From an uncultured Helicobacter sp. (GTDB lineage: Bacteria; Campylobacterota; Campylobacteria; Campylobacterales; Helicobacteraceae), in the NCBI GenBank assembly GCA_944325775.1, contig CALVBL010000019.1:1-29850 (forward strand): a stretch of 29,850 nt of DNA, given 5' to 3'. Every line of letters starts with the position of its first letter. Within the stretch, counting starts at the first letter, position 1. Below, piece by piece: positions 1-8,485 of the stretch. The notes below the pieces were generated by a model, which was given only the letters and a program-made list of their open reading frames with translations, was not told the origin of the DNA and ran no database searches. Made by a program: the position numbers and the translations under genes.

Positions 1-119
1 ATCGCTCGCAGAGAGTGAATCTCTGCTCACTCCGCTTACGCGTGCATACATAGAATCTAGAGCGAGATTCTATGATTGTTTGGATTCTGTAATGTTACTG
101 GTGGGCTTAAATTCCATCA
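1..119 (-). repeat. Structured intergenic repeat, copy E (cut by window start)
   Basis: This is a diverged copy of the repeat found at 16455-16936 and 19601-19775. It shares the core near 27-49 (ctccgct, acgcgtgcatac) and the end motif ctggtgggcttaaattccatca. Hairpin 1 is present with a changed stem: GCAGAGA (8-14), loop GTGAA (15-19), TCTCTGC (20-26). A second inverted repeat pairs CATAGAATCT (49-58) with AGATTCTATG (65-74). On the minus strand the element begins at the TGA stop of mfd (117-119). The tail hairpin seen in other copies would lie before position 1. No gene is visible between 1 and 116. Confidence 0.75.
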
Positions 120-3100
120 CTTTGAATCTCCACTCTCCTTTTTGCGCAAAAACGCCATAATGCTCCCTAGCACATCGTCCCAATCCTTGCTTGGAGATTC
201 TATGCGCTCTTTAGTATCATCGCTATGAGTAATCGTGATATTTTGCCCATAGTGCGCAATTTGCTTGAGCTTTAGCGCATTTGCTAGCACGCGGATTTTG
301 ATAAGCTCCAAAAAACTAAGCGTAAATGAATCTAGCTTGCCAAAGCGGTTTTCTATCTCGCCTTCTATCTCATACACATCGCTTAGATTCTCACATAGGC
401 TCAATCGGCGATAGAGCTCAAGGCGTAGTTTGTCACTCCCCACAAGCTCAGGATTGATATACGCGCTTAGGTTAAGCTTCAAATCCACTTGCGCACTTTT
501 TTGCACCCCAGAGCCGCTAAGCTGATTGATACACTCCTCTAGCATAGAGAGATACAAGCCATAGCCGATTTTTTTGATATGTCCGCTTTGGGCTTCCCCT
601 AGGAGATTCCCACCACCGCGAATCTCCAAATCGTGATAGGCGAGATTTTCCCCACTGCCCAGATAAGAATTTTTCTCTAGCGCGCCCAGTCGCTTTTTTG
701 CCTCCTCCCCCAGCGCACTCTCGCGCGCCACACACAGATAGCAAAACCCCTCCTTGCTCCCGCGCCCCACACGCCCGCGTAATTGGTGCAAATCCGCTAT
801 CCCAAAGCGATTTGCCTCCTCCACGATGATGGTATTGGCATTGGGCAGGTGCAAGCCAGATTCTACGATGCTTGTGCAAAGCAGCACATCAAGCTCTTTG
901 CGCACAAATTCCGCCATCACTTCTTGGGATTTGCTATCCTCCACTTGAGAGTGCAGTATCCCTATGCGCAGCTTTGGCAGCAGCTCGTTTAGCTCTTTAG
1001 CCTTTTGCGCAATCCCCGCAATGTTGTTATACACATAAAACACCTGCCCACCGCGGCGCAACTCACGCAAGATAGCCTCGCGTATGATTTTCTCATCATA
1101 GATTTTAAGAAATGTCCGCACGCCCTTGCGCTCCATAGGCGGTGTGCGTAGCGCGCTAAAGCCCTTGATATGCGAGAGTGCCATATTGAGCGTGCGCGGG
1201 ATTGGCGTGGCACTCATACTAAGGGTATGCACATTTTTGCATAACGCCTTCATCTTTTCTTTTTGCTTCACGCCAAATTTATGCTCCTCATCAATCACCA
1301 CAAGCCCAAGCCTACTAAACTCTAGCCCCAAAAGCGCGTGCGTGCCTATCACCACATCAATCTCGCCATTTTTGAGCCCTGTATTTACACGATTTTTATC
1401 CTTTGTGAATCTATCGACTTTGGCTATGTGTATGGGCTTGCCATTTTCTTTGCTAAGCGCACCTAGCCGCTCCTGCAGGGTAGCAAAATGCTGCGTGGCA
1501 AGCAAAGTCGTAGGCACGATAAAGGCGCACTGATAGCCCTGCGCGATAAGTGCCACAATCGCGCTCATCGCCACTTCCGTTTTGCCAAAGCCCACATCAC
1601 CGCTAAGCAGTCTATCCATCACGCGTCCAGATTCTAAATCGTCTAAAATCTCTCCGATGCTGCGCTCCTGATCCTCGGTGAGCGCGAAAGGACGGGATCT
1701 CTCAAAGGCATAGAGCAGTGCGCAATCACGCGTGATTTTCACACCCTCTAAGAGCGATCGTTGTGCCGCAAGCTCGATGATAGCCCCAGCGATCTCAAAA
1801 AGCTTCTTACGCACAGAATCTTTGAGCTTGCTAAAGCTTCCCTTGCCAAGCTTATCCACAATCGGCAGTGTGCCAGAATCCGCCACATACCTATCGATCA
1901 TATCCAGTCGCTCCACGGGTAGCAGCAGCTTATCCTCGCCCTGATAGGCAATCTCGATAAAATCCCGCACCACGCCAAGCACACTCGTGCTCTTTAGGCC
2001 CTTAAACACTCCTATGCCATAATCGCTATGCACGACATATTCGCCCACATTGAGTTCATTGAGCTGCAGGCGCGAGCGTTTAGGCTTTTTGGCGCGCTTG
2101 GCGGTTTGGTTAAAGGACAAAATAAGCCATTGTTGGTGCAGGATATTGACATTTTGCGTGCCTAGGGCGACTTTGAGGCGTGCGAGATTCACATCTAGGG
2201 GCTCAAGCAGCCTTGGCGGCGTGCTGCTACAATCAAGCCCATAGGATTTGAGCAAGGCGTAGTTTGGGGTAATGAGCGTGATATCCCTATCTTTGTGCAG
2301 CGCAAGGAGTGAAGAGAGCATATTTGGGTTAAATAAAATCTCCTCATAATCTTCAGCACGCGTGATGAGAGGCATCACAGATAGTGAATCTATACTTAGA
2401 GCAGTGTGCAAATCCTCCTCTATGCTATAGATCTCTTTGGCTTCATTCATAGCATTTGGGGTGATGAAGCACGCATAGCACGCACTTAAATGCGCGCCTT
2501 TATCGCCCAAATGCCACAACCACGACGCACCTATCTCTAAGCTAGAATCCCACGAATGGCTTTCATCAATATCACTGGTGATGTGTGCTTGATCCAAAAA
2601 GATCGCGATGGGGATCTCAAGGGAGTGAATCTCGTCTTTTTGTGTGATCTGGGTGCTGACATCAAAGACGCGTATGCTCTCTATACTCTCATCAAAAAAG
2701 CAGATTCTATGCGGGCTGGGTGCATTTGGCAAAAATATATCCACGATCTCGCCGCGCAGACTCATTTCCCCGGGCACCTCCACCACCTCCACACTCTCAT
2801 AGCCATAGTTTAGGAGCTTTTGAGCAAGAGTGTGAGAATCTAGAGTGAGATTTTTATCAATGATAAAACTTTGGAGAAATTCTGATTTGGGAAGTGGATA
2901 GAGTATGCTCGAGAGCGGAGCGCAGAGGATCTTTGGGCTCTGACATTCATAAAACGCGCGCAAAACCTGCAATAACTCAAGCAAATCTTCGCGAAATGGC
3001 GTGAGATCATCGCCAAAATGCACGCGCACCTCTGGCAATACAAAAGGCTCAAAAGGGCTAAAATCTCTATGCACATGACAAAAATCCAGCACCTCATAAG

Positions 3101-3209
3101 ACGCCCTCGCCTCTTGATAGTCCTTACAAACTATAACAAAGGTATTTTTAAAATCTTTGGTCTGTGCGCACTCTTGGGATAAGAGTGCGTAAATATCACC
3201 TTGTATCAA
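117..3209 (-). CDS. mfd: Transcription-repair coupling factor Mfd
   Basis: Mfd is the DNA translocase that removes RNA polymerase stalled at lesions and recruits UvrA. The 1030 residues show the expected order: a UvrB-like N-terminal region (about 1-300), an RNA-polymerase-interaction domain beginning near 385 (VGEYVVHSDYGIGVFKGL), a helicase core with Walker A GDVGFGKT near 540, DEEH near 640, SATPIPRT, and the motif V/VI stretch ending QLRGRVGR, then a C-terminal UvrA-binding-type domain. The start codon appears to be TTG (3207-3209), three bases after the ccmA stop, giving MIQGDIYALL; AGGA lies close upstream. It is the last gene of a minus-strand run that also contains ccmA and csd1. Its TGA stop is the first triplet of repeat copy E. 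Length is slightly above the 980-1000 residues I recall for relatives. Confidence 0.96.
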   Translation of the reverse strand: MIQGDIYALLSQECAQTKDFKNTFVIVCKDYQEARASYEVLDFCHVHRDFSPFEPFVLPEVRVHFGDDLTPFREDLLELLQVLRAFYECQSPKILCAPLSSILYPLPKSEFLQSFIIDKNLTLDSHTLAQKLLNYGYESVEVVEVPGEMSLRGEIVDIFLPNAPSPHRICFFDESIESIRVFDVSTQITQKDEIHSLEIPIAIFLDQAHITSDIDESHSWDSSLEIGASWLWHLGDKGAHLSACYACFITPNAMNEAKEIYSIEEDLHTALSIDSLSVMPLITRAEDYEEILFNPNMLSSLLALHKDRDITLITPNYALLKSYGLDCSSTPPRLLEPLDVNLARLKVALGTQNVNILHQQWLILSFNQTAKRAKKPKRSRLQLNELNVGEYVVHSDYGIGVFKGLKSTSVLGVVRDFIEIAYQGEDKLLLPVERLDMIDRYVADSGTLPIVDKLGKGSFSKLKDSVRKKLFEIAGAIIELAAQRSLLEGVKITRDCALLYAFERSRPFALTEDQERSIGEILDDLESGRVMDRLLSGDVGFGKTEVAMSAIVALIAQGYQCAFIVPTTLLATQHFATLQERLGALSKENGKPIHIAKVDRFTKDKNRVNTGLKNGEIDVVIGTHALLGLEFSRLGLVVIDEEHKFGVKQKEKMKALCKNVHTLSMSATPIPRTLNMALSHIKGFSALRTPPMERKGVRTFLKIYDEKIIREAILRELRRGGQVFYVYNNIAGIAQKAKELNELLPKLRIGILHSQVEDSKSQEVMAEFVRKELDVLLCTSIVESGLHLPNANTIIVEEANRFGIADLHQLRGRVGRGSKEGFCYLCVARESALGEEAKKRLGALEKNSYLGSGENLAYHDLEIRGGGNLLGEAQSGHIKKIGYGLYLSMLEECINQLSGSGVQKSAQVDLKLNLSAYINPELVGSDKLRLELYRRLSLCENLSDVYEIEGEIENRFGKLDSFTLSFLELIKIRVLANALKLKQIAHYGQNITITHSDDTKERIESPSKDWDDVLGSIMAFLRKKESGDSK

Positions 3210-3212
3210 GTC

Positions 3213-3635
3213 CTAATCTTTCTTTTTAGAATCTGCTTCCTTGATAATGTCTTTGGTTGGGATTTCTTTAGAGTTATTGCGCACTTTACTTTCACCCACA
3301 AACATACCTTTACGCTCAACTACAAGCTCGTTTGTAGTGATAGTCCCCTCGATACGCCCCTGTGCTTTGAGTTCAAGGAAATTCGAGATAGAATCCCCCA
3401 TAAGCTTACCGGCCACCACCAACGCATTAGCATTGATCACACCCCTTACTACGCCACTTCTACCTATCATCACCGTATCTTTAGAATTGATAGTTCCCTC
3501 AAAATCGCCATCGATATGCAGGCGACACTCGATATTGATCTCTCCCTTTATTCTTGTGCCGCTGGCGATAATGGTTGCTCCTCCTGTGGAACTTGATCCA
3601 TCAAGCTGTTTATTGTCGTTAGTAAAGATTGCCAT
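3213..3635 (-). CDS. ccmA: Bactofilin CcmA, cell-shape cytoskeletal protein
   Basis: A 140-residue bactofilin (DUF583, polymer-forming beta-helix family). The short, repetitive beta-helical core runs from about residue 20 to 105 (for example GEINIECRLHIDGDFEGTI and GRIEGTITTNELVVE), flanked by polar tails; the C-terminus is lysine-rich (DSKKKD). In H. pylori CcmA works with Csd1, Csd2 and other Csd proteins to set helical cell shape. The start at 3635 has a good ribosome binding site (AAAGGA, spacing about 7), and this lies inside the 3' end of csd1, so the two genes overlap by 88 bases in different frames. That suggests translational coupling, or a promoter inside csd1. It is followed by mfd after 3 bases. 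Confidence 0.93.
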   Translation of the reverse strand: MAIFTNDNKQLDGSSSTGGATIIASGTRIKGEINIECRLHIDGDFEGTINSKDTVMIGRSGVVRGVINANALVVAGKLMGDSISNFLELKAQGRIEGTITTNELVVERKGMFVGESKVRNNSKEIPTKDIIKEADSKKKD

Positions 3636-4486
3636 GATACATTCCTTTCGTTTTCAAAGATTGATGAAAAATCGCTCATCGTCCATTCGATGAAATTCTT
3701 AGGATCTAAGACATTGCCCAAAAATCTCACCTCATAGTGCAAATGAGGACCGGTGCTAGCGCCACTATTGCCAGAATACGCTATGAGCTGTCCCTTTTTG
3801 ACAAAACTGCCATGTGTTACGACGATTTTATTAAGGTGCGCATAATAAGTGCGAAATCCAAACGAGTGGTCGAGTTTAACCAAATTGCCAAAGCCGCCAT
3901 TATAACCCATTTGAGCAAACTCCACAACTCCATCTGCAGTCGCATACACCGGTGTGCCCACATCAGTGGCAAAATCTATGCCCGTGTGCAAATGCTTGGT
4001 AAAATACAAAGGGTGGATTCTGTAGCCAAAATCTGCAGATATGCGTTTGTAATAATCCAACGGATAGCCATTTGGCACGAATTTCATCACAAAGACTTTT
4101 TGCGCGCCTGTGAGCGAAGCCACATCTATGCGCTCGCGCAAATCCTCTCGGATAGCATCCTGCGCGTCTTTGACCCCTATGATACTCTCTAGATCTTCCA
4201 CCCTATCGCCCACGAGTCCGATCTCTTCGGATCGCTGCTCGATTTGAGAGTTAAGATAGGCATTTTTTTCTTGTGTTTTTTGGTATTGTGCGAGGATTTT
4301 TTCATTGAGTGCAGACATGCTTGCAATTTCGTCTTTAAACGCCCGCACAGAAACGATGCCATAGACAATACACACCGCCAAAAAAATCAACACATACAAA
4401 CCCACTTGTCGAAATATAGAATGTATATTGACATAGCGCGTCCTCTCTTGATCGGTTATCATCAGTATCAGACGCTTATTATTCAT
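3548..4486 (-). CDS. csd1: M23 peptidoglycan endopeptidase, Csd1-like
   Basis: This is a membrane-anchored LytM/M23 metallopeptidase. Residues 25-48 form one transmembrane segment, followed by a predicted coiled coil (about 55-105) and a C-terminal M23 domain. The zinc and catalytic set is intact: HTGID (His167, Asp171) and HLHYE (His248, His250). In H. pylori Csd1 trims peptidoglycan crosslinks to generate helical shape. A TTG three bases further upstream would also be in frame (4489), but ATG at 4486 (MNNKRLILMITD) is the more likely start; there is no strong Shine-Dalgarno, so coupling to csd2 (stop at 4493) is likely. The last 88 bases overlap ccmA. The symbol rests on synteny with HP1543 and on the intact active site. 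Confidence 0.9.
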   Translation of the reverse strand: MNNKRLILMITDQERTRYVNIHSIFRQVGLYVLIFLAVCIVYGIVSVRAFKDEIASMSALNEKILAQYQKTQEKNAYLNSQIEQRSEEIGLVGDRVEDLESIIGVKDAQDAIREDLRERIDVASLTGAQKVFVMKFVPNGYPLDYYKRISADFGYRIHPLYFTKHLHTGIDFATDVGTPVYATADGVVEFAQMGYNGGFGNLVKLDHSFGFRTYYAHLNKIVVTHGSFVKKGQLIAYSGNSGASTGPHLHYEVRFLGNVLDPKNFIEWTMSDFSSIFENERNVSWQSLLTTINSLMDQVPQEEQPLSPAAQE

Positions 4487-4492
4487 CAAAAT

Positions 4493-5410
4493 CTACTCTA
4501 TGCTCACTTTATTTGAGTTTGAATCCACCTGTGCTGTCCTATAGGTGTGAATCTGTGCAAGATCATCAAGCGCCCATACAAGGCTCTTCCAGTCAATATG
4601 ATCTTTGTTTTTGGTAACTGCGTTGAAATTATCGAGATTCCACAACGCATAGTCCATAGTATGAAGTGGCGTGCCTAAGAAACGTAACTCATACAAAAGT
4701 CCATCTCCTCTAGCACCAGCACTTTGCCCGCTATAGCCGATTAACTGCCCTTTTGCTACGAACTCACCCTTTTGCACCACCATAGAATCCAAATACGCAT
4801 AGGTTGATGTGAATCCAAAAGAATGCGCAAGCTTGACATACACGCCGTAACTTCCACTTCTTACATTATTTGTGCTATCCACGATCCCATTTGCTGTAGC
4901 ATACACCGGCGTGCCTTTTGGGACTTCATAGACCCAAGATTGTGCTATGCTATTATCCTTTGTCTTTGATGATTCCCAGCTATACCCACGCACCGGATCG
5001 CCATTAGGCATAATCTTTAACACCATCGCCTTTTGCTCATCGCTCAATGTATCCAGATCAATATTTTGATCATCGACTTGCATATCGAGATTTTTGTGGA
5101 TACCCACGATCCTCTCTAGTTCGCTGATCTGCATATTTGCTTTTAGCAATTCGTTGGTTTTATACTCCACATTGCGCGCAAGTTCGCTGTTTTTTTCATA
5201 GAGCTCTTGAAACTGCTCCCTTGCCTTGTTTTTTTCAGCAATGATCTCATCAAGCTCCCCTACCAAAAACCTCACCATCACAAAATACACTATCAGCGCC
5301 ACCCCAAGCGCAAGTGCCATATACAAAAGCACGCGCTTGATGATCTTATGCACGCTAAATTGTTTAAAGGTATCACCATCAATGATAGAAATCGTGAGTT
5401 TATTCTGCAT
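4493..5410 (-). CDS. csd2: Catalytically degenerate M23-domain protein, Csd2-like
   Basis: A 305-residue protein built like Csd1: short cytoplasmic N-terminus, transmembrane segment at about 27-50, coiled coil at about 55-105, and a C-terminal LytM fold. The fold is recognisable (GTPVYATANGIVDS, SYGVYVKLAHSFGFTSTYAY, KGQLIGYSGQSAGARGDG), but the zinc ligands are missing. The HxxxD position reads as a sequence without His, and the HLHYE position reads GLLYE. It should therefore not cleave peptidoglycan and is better seen as a partner or activator of Csd1, as I recall for H. pylori Csd2 (HP1544). The start ATG at 5410 has AAGGAG upstream and overlaps the folC stop by 11 bases. Confidence 0.9.
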   Translation of the reverse strand: MQNKLTISIIDGDTFKQFSVHKIIKRVLLYMALALGVALIVYFVMVRFLVGELDEIIAEKNKAREQFQELYEKNSELARNVEYKTNELLKANMQISELERIVGIHKNLDMQVDDQNIDLDTLSDEQKAMVLKIMPNGDPVRGYSWESSKTKDNSIAQSWVYEVPKGTPVYATANGIVDSTNNVRSGSYGVYVKLAHSFGFTSTYAYLDSMVVQKGEFVAKGQLIGYSGQSAGARGDGLLYELRFLGTPLHTMDYALWNLDNFNAVTKNKDHIDWKSLVWALDDLAQIHTYRTAQVDSNSNKVSIE

Positions 5411-6686
5411 TGCTCTCCTTTTGCTTCAGAGTATTCACACTCAATCTTGTCCATCTCGCACCTACGGCGTCTAAAAATCCAGCGACCACGCTAAAAGAAC
5501 CAAAGACCACATAGTCTTGAAAGTCTCTCATATCCTCAAGCGCAAAATCCCTATACGCAATCCCTAGATTCTGTAGTATCGCTTCTAAGTCGCTACGCGC
5601 AATCACACGAGGATTATCTATTATGGGAAATATCCACACTTCCTTGATGCAAGAGCTCAACAACGTTAAAATGTGCCGGACTGATTTATCAAAGTATGTA
5701 TTATACACCAAAATCACGCGCCTTTGCTTAAAATTTTGCTCTATGACGGATTTTAGCGCCTTTGCACATTCCTCATTATGCCCCACATCAAGTAAAATAC
5801 GAGGTGTGAGCCACTCACAGCGCCCCCGCAAGTCCAGCACAGGAAAAGTCTCAAAATCCACGCTAAGCCCAAAAAAATGCAACACAAAACTTGCTACCAA
5901 GAGATTCTGTGCTAAAAACTCCGCATACCCATAGCGTGCCACATACGCCCTATACGCCTGCCACCACTCATTGTCCTCTTTAGATTCTAGCCCAAAGCAC
6001 GCACTAAACACCTCCAGCTCTCTACATAGCTGCGCACTAGATTCTATAGTCCCTAACTCAAATATCTTCGCGCCCTGCTCTTTAGCAATCGTGCGCGCTA
6101 TGAGAGAGCTCTCTGTATAGGTTTGCGGAGCAAGGAGCGCATTTGCTCCCATAGCGCGGAGTTTCGTGCCCGCGATAGATTCTATAGTGTCCCCTAAAAA
6201 ATCCTTATGATCAATCCCAATAGGCGTAAAAACACTCAAATGCGCCCTAAGCACACTTGTGGAGTCAAACTCCCCTCCAAGTCCTGCTTCAAGCACCAAA
6301 AATTCACAGCCCTGTGCAAGATAGAGCCCCAAAAATGTCGCGTATTCAAAATAACTTGCCTCGCGCACACATTCATAACGTTGCAAGAATCTATGTGCTT
6401 CCTCAAGTGCCTCATCACTCACATCAGTGCCATTGCGATAAAATCGCTCATTAAACCGCCACAAATGCGGTGAACTAAAGTGCAGCACGTTATGCCCACA
6501 TTGCAATAACCCCAGTGCCGTGAATCTCCCCGTACTCCCCTTGCCATTTGTGCCTAAAATATGAATTACTTTTAGATTCTCTAGTCTTAACATAGGCGCG
6601 AGTTTAGCATAGATTCTATGAGCGCGCTTGGGGTCAAAGGGCGCATATTCTTTTCCTTTAGATTCTAAAAACTCTGCTAGATTCAC
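5400..6686 (-). CDS. folC: Bifunctional dihydrofolate synthase / folylpolyglutamate synthase
   Basis: FolC adds glutamate to dihydropteroate and to reduced folates. The 428 residues include the Mur-ligase-type P-loop HILGTNGKGSTGRF (about 42-55), the second conserved loop PIGIDHKDFLGDTIESIA with the downstream Lys of KLRAMGA, and a C-terminal ligase domain (LDVGHNEECAKAL, VILVYNTYFDKSV). The start is GTG (6684-6686), whose GTGA overlaps the TGA stop of the upstream gene; AGGTGA lies upstream. It overlaps csd2 by 11 bases. This is the same position as in H. pylori HP1545. The cell-shape genes are thus co-expressed with a housekeeping folate gene. Confidence 0.95.
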   Translation of the reverse strand: MNLAEFLESKGKEYAPFDPKRAHRIYAKLAPMLRLENLKVIHILGTNGKGSTGRFTALGLLQCGHNVLHFSSPHLWRFNERFYRNGTDVSDEALEEAHRFLQRYECVREASYFEYATFLGLYLAQGCEFLVLEAGLGGEFDSTSVLRAHLSVFTPIGIDHKDFLGDTIESIAGTKLRAMGANALLAPQTYTESSLIARTIAKEQGAKIFELGTIESSAQLCRELEVFSACFGLESKEDNEWWQAYRAYVARYGYAEFLAQNLLVASFVLHFFGLSVDFETFPVLDLRGRCEWLTPRILLDVGHNEECAKALKSVIEQNFKQRRVILVYNTYFDKSVRHILTLLSSCIKEVWIFPIIDNPRVIARSDLEAILQNLGIAYRDFALEDMRDFQDYVVFGSFSVVAGFLDAVGARWTRLSVNTLKQKESNAE

Positions 6687-7864
6687 AGCACTTCACCTAT
6701 ATGCGCACGCAACTCAAGCAAAATCTGCAAAAAATCCCCGCTCTTATCAAACAACCTCCCATCAAACTTCAGTCGCTGCTTGTGCTCCTTGTAGCTAAAA
6801 ACCTGCTGTCGCAAAAACGCACAAAAAGCTTCAAAACACCGATCAATCTCGTCTCTATCACCCTCTAGTAGTAGATAAAACACCCCATCTTTTGGCTCAA
6901 AGACATCGCGATTGTGATGCAAGGATTCAAAATGCTGCAAAAAACTCCGCTTAAACACCAAAACCTGCCGCGCATAGCCCTCCTGCCCAAATACCTTGGC
7001 GATCTCACGGTGATTAAACACGCGCATCACACACAATACAGCCTGCTTTGTCTCCATAAAGTCCTCAATAGTATGCGCTAGCTCTGTGCCCTCACGCTCT
7101 CCCAAATCACGCGCTTTTAGATTCTCATATGTCTTTGTGTGTGCTATCTGTAACGCGTTTATCTGCGCACTCCATTTTTCGCACGACTTCTCGCACAATG
7201 CCGCAAGTTCCTTGTTTGTGAGATTCTTAAAGAGATTGTGAATCTGCGCTCCAATCTGTGTCTTGGTCTGCGCCCCCTGTGCCCCGGCTTTTTTGGTGCA
7301 TTTGAGCGCACATAGCTCATACATATATGCCCCCATCATATCCACATATTGCGCGATTTGATCGGATTGAGATTGCTTATGTGTCTGCAGTGTGTGATAC
7401 ACGCGCGTAAGAAACTCCTGATCGGTTAGATTCTGCGGGTGGGCTAAAAGCTGAATAAGCTCATTTGTCTCTTGCGTGGGTTCATGTGTGCTAAGGGCAC
7501 ACACCATACAACGTGCGATAGTCTTTAGCACTGCCAAATGCCCCTTTGATCGATGAAATGCCAGCCACCGATCCTCTAGCTCCCTAGCGCCTTGTGGTGT
7601 ATTGATCGCTCCGATTCTAAAAAGCTCCTCATATTTCTCGCGCACCCGTGGCGCAAACAAATCGCGTATGATCTTAATAAGCACGACATTGAGGTTGTTT
7701 ATGGGGCTTTTAGTCTGTAAATCTAGCTCCCTGTGCTTGGGTGTGATAGCATAGCTTTGCTCCAATCTTTGGGCTATCATTCGTGCTTGTTGCTCTAGGG
7801 GCAGATTGCCCTTAGCTTTAAGTTCTTGAAGGGTTTGTAAGATCTGTGTGGAGAGCGGATTCAT
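6683..7864 (-). CDS. Unknown protein with a likely degenerate GGDEF-type domain
   Basis: I do not recognise this 393-residue soluble protein by name. Residues about 1-260 are helical, polar and glutamine-rich, with no membrane segment. Residues about 265-375 can be laid over the GGDEF diguanylate-cyclase fold: a VMRVFNHREIAKVFG stretch where active enzymes have DxDxFKxINDxxGH, then EPKDGVFYLLLEGDRDEIDR where they have RxGGDEFxxLLP, then a helix and a KFDGRLFD strand. The signature GGDEF residues are absent, so no cyclase activity is expected. It sits between the lptE-like gene (10-base gap, no clear Shine-Dalgarno) and folC (4-base overlap); I recall a gene of unknown function at the equivalent place in C. 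jejuni. The domain call is by eye. Confidence 0.6.
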   Translation of the reverse strand: MNPLSTQILQTLQELKAKGNLPLEQQARMIAQRLEQSYAITPKHRELDLQTKSPINNLNVVLIKIIRDLFAPRVREKYEELFRIGAINTPQGARELEDRWLAFHRSKGHLAVLKTIARCMVCALSTHEPTQETNELIQLLAHPQNLTDQEFLTRVYHTLQTHKQSQSDQIAQYVDMMGAYMYELCALKCTKKAGAQGAQTKTQIGAQIHNLFKNLTNKELAALCEKSCEKWSAQINALQIAHTKTYENLKARDLGEREGTELAHTIEDFMETKQAVLCVMRVFNHREIAKVFGQEGYARQVLVFKRSFLQHFESLHHNRDVFEPKDGVFYLLLEGDRDEIDRCFEAFCAFLRQQVFSYKEHKQRLKFDGRLFDKSGDFLQILLELRAHIGEVL

Positions 7865-7874
7865 TATTAGATAT

Positions 7875-8483
7875 TTATTTGGTGCGTGGGTTAGATTCTA
7901 AGCTAGAGTGAGAATCTGGGCTAGATTCTGTGTTGGATTCTATACTAGATTTTGTCTTAGATTCTGATTGTGCAGTTTTTTGGGCTTGCTGCGCGCCATA
8001 ATACGCCATTTGCGAGATAAATTTATCAAGAGCTTGTATGGTCGCATTTGACACCGCTCCGAGTTTAGATTCCTCAATGAGCAGTGCCGAGGTCGAGCTC
8101 GCCGCATAGTCGTAATACCCCGAACTGCTAGCGTTAAATGTCGTGCCATTTTTGTTTTGCACCCTAAAAGAGAGGCTCACCGTGGCGCGATAATGACTCA
8201 CAAAGCCATCGCTATCATAAGCCACAGGCGTGCTACTCACAGACAACACGCGCATATCTATAATCGTCTGTGCTCTCTGTCTGGAGGCTAAGGTGTTGTT
8301 TAGGCGCGTGAGTACTGCGAGATTTATGGCGTCTTTGGCACTCACAGAGGCTTCGGGGAGCTGGGGATCCATCGTGATATCCACATACACACCCTCACCA
8401 AAAATCTTATCACTATAGCTTGCCACCGGCACATAGCCACAAGCACAAAAAAGCAATGCCACCAACACCACAAAATATTTCAT
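7875..8483 (-). CDS. lptE: LptE-like LPS-assembly lipoprotein
   Basis: A predicted outer-membrane lipoprotein of 202 residues. The true start is probably the ATG at 8483, giving MKYFVVLVALLFCACGYVPV: a hydrophobic signal ending at Cys15 followed by the CGYxPV typical of LptE. A longer reading to 8558 would run into leuS and hide the signal. LptE plugs the LptD barrel that delivers LPS to the cell surface. The body is alpha/beta with TVSLSFRVQNKNGTTF. It starts 2 bases after the leuS stop, so it is probably translationally coupled. The C-terminal 35 residues are a Ser/Glu-rich tail (ESKTKSSIESNTESSPDS) encoded by a cluster of AGAATCT words and probably disordered. I recall a homologous position in H. 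pylori (HP1546). Confidence 0.8.
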   Translation of the reverse strand: MKYFVVLVALLFCACGYVPVASYSDKIFGEGVYVDITMDPQLPEASVSAKDAINLAVLTRLNNTLASRQRAQTIIDMRVLSVSSTPVAYDSDGFVSHYRATVSLSFRVQNKNGTTFNASSSGYYDYAASSTSALLIEESKLGAVSNATIQALDKFISQMAYYGAQQAQKTAQSESKTKSSIESNTESSPDSHSSLESNPRTK

Positions 8484-8485
8484 TC

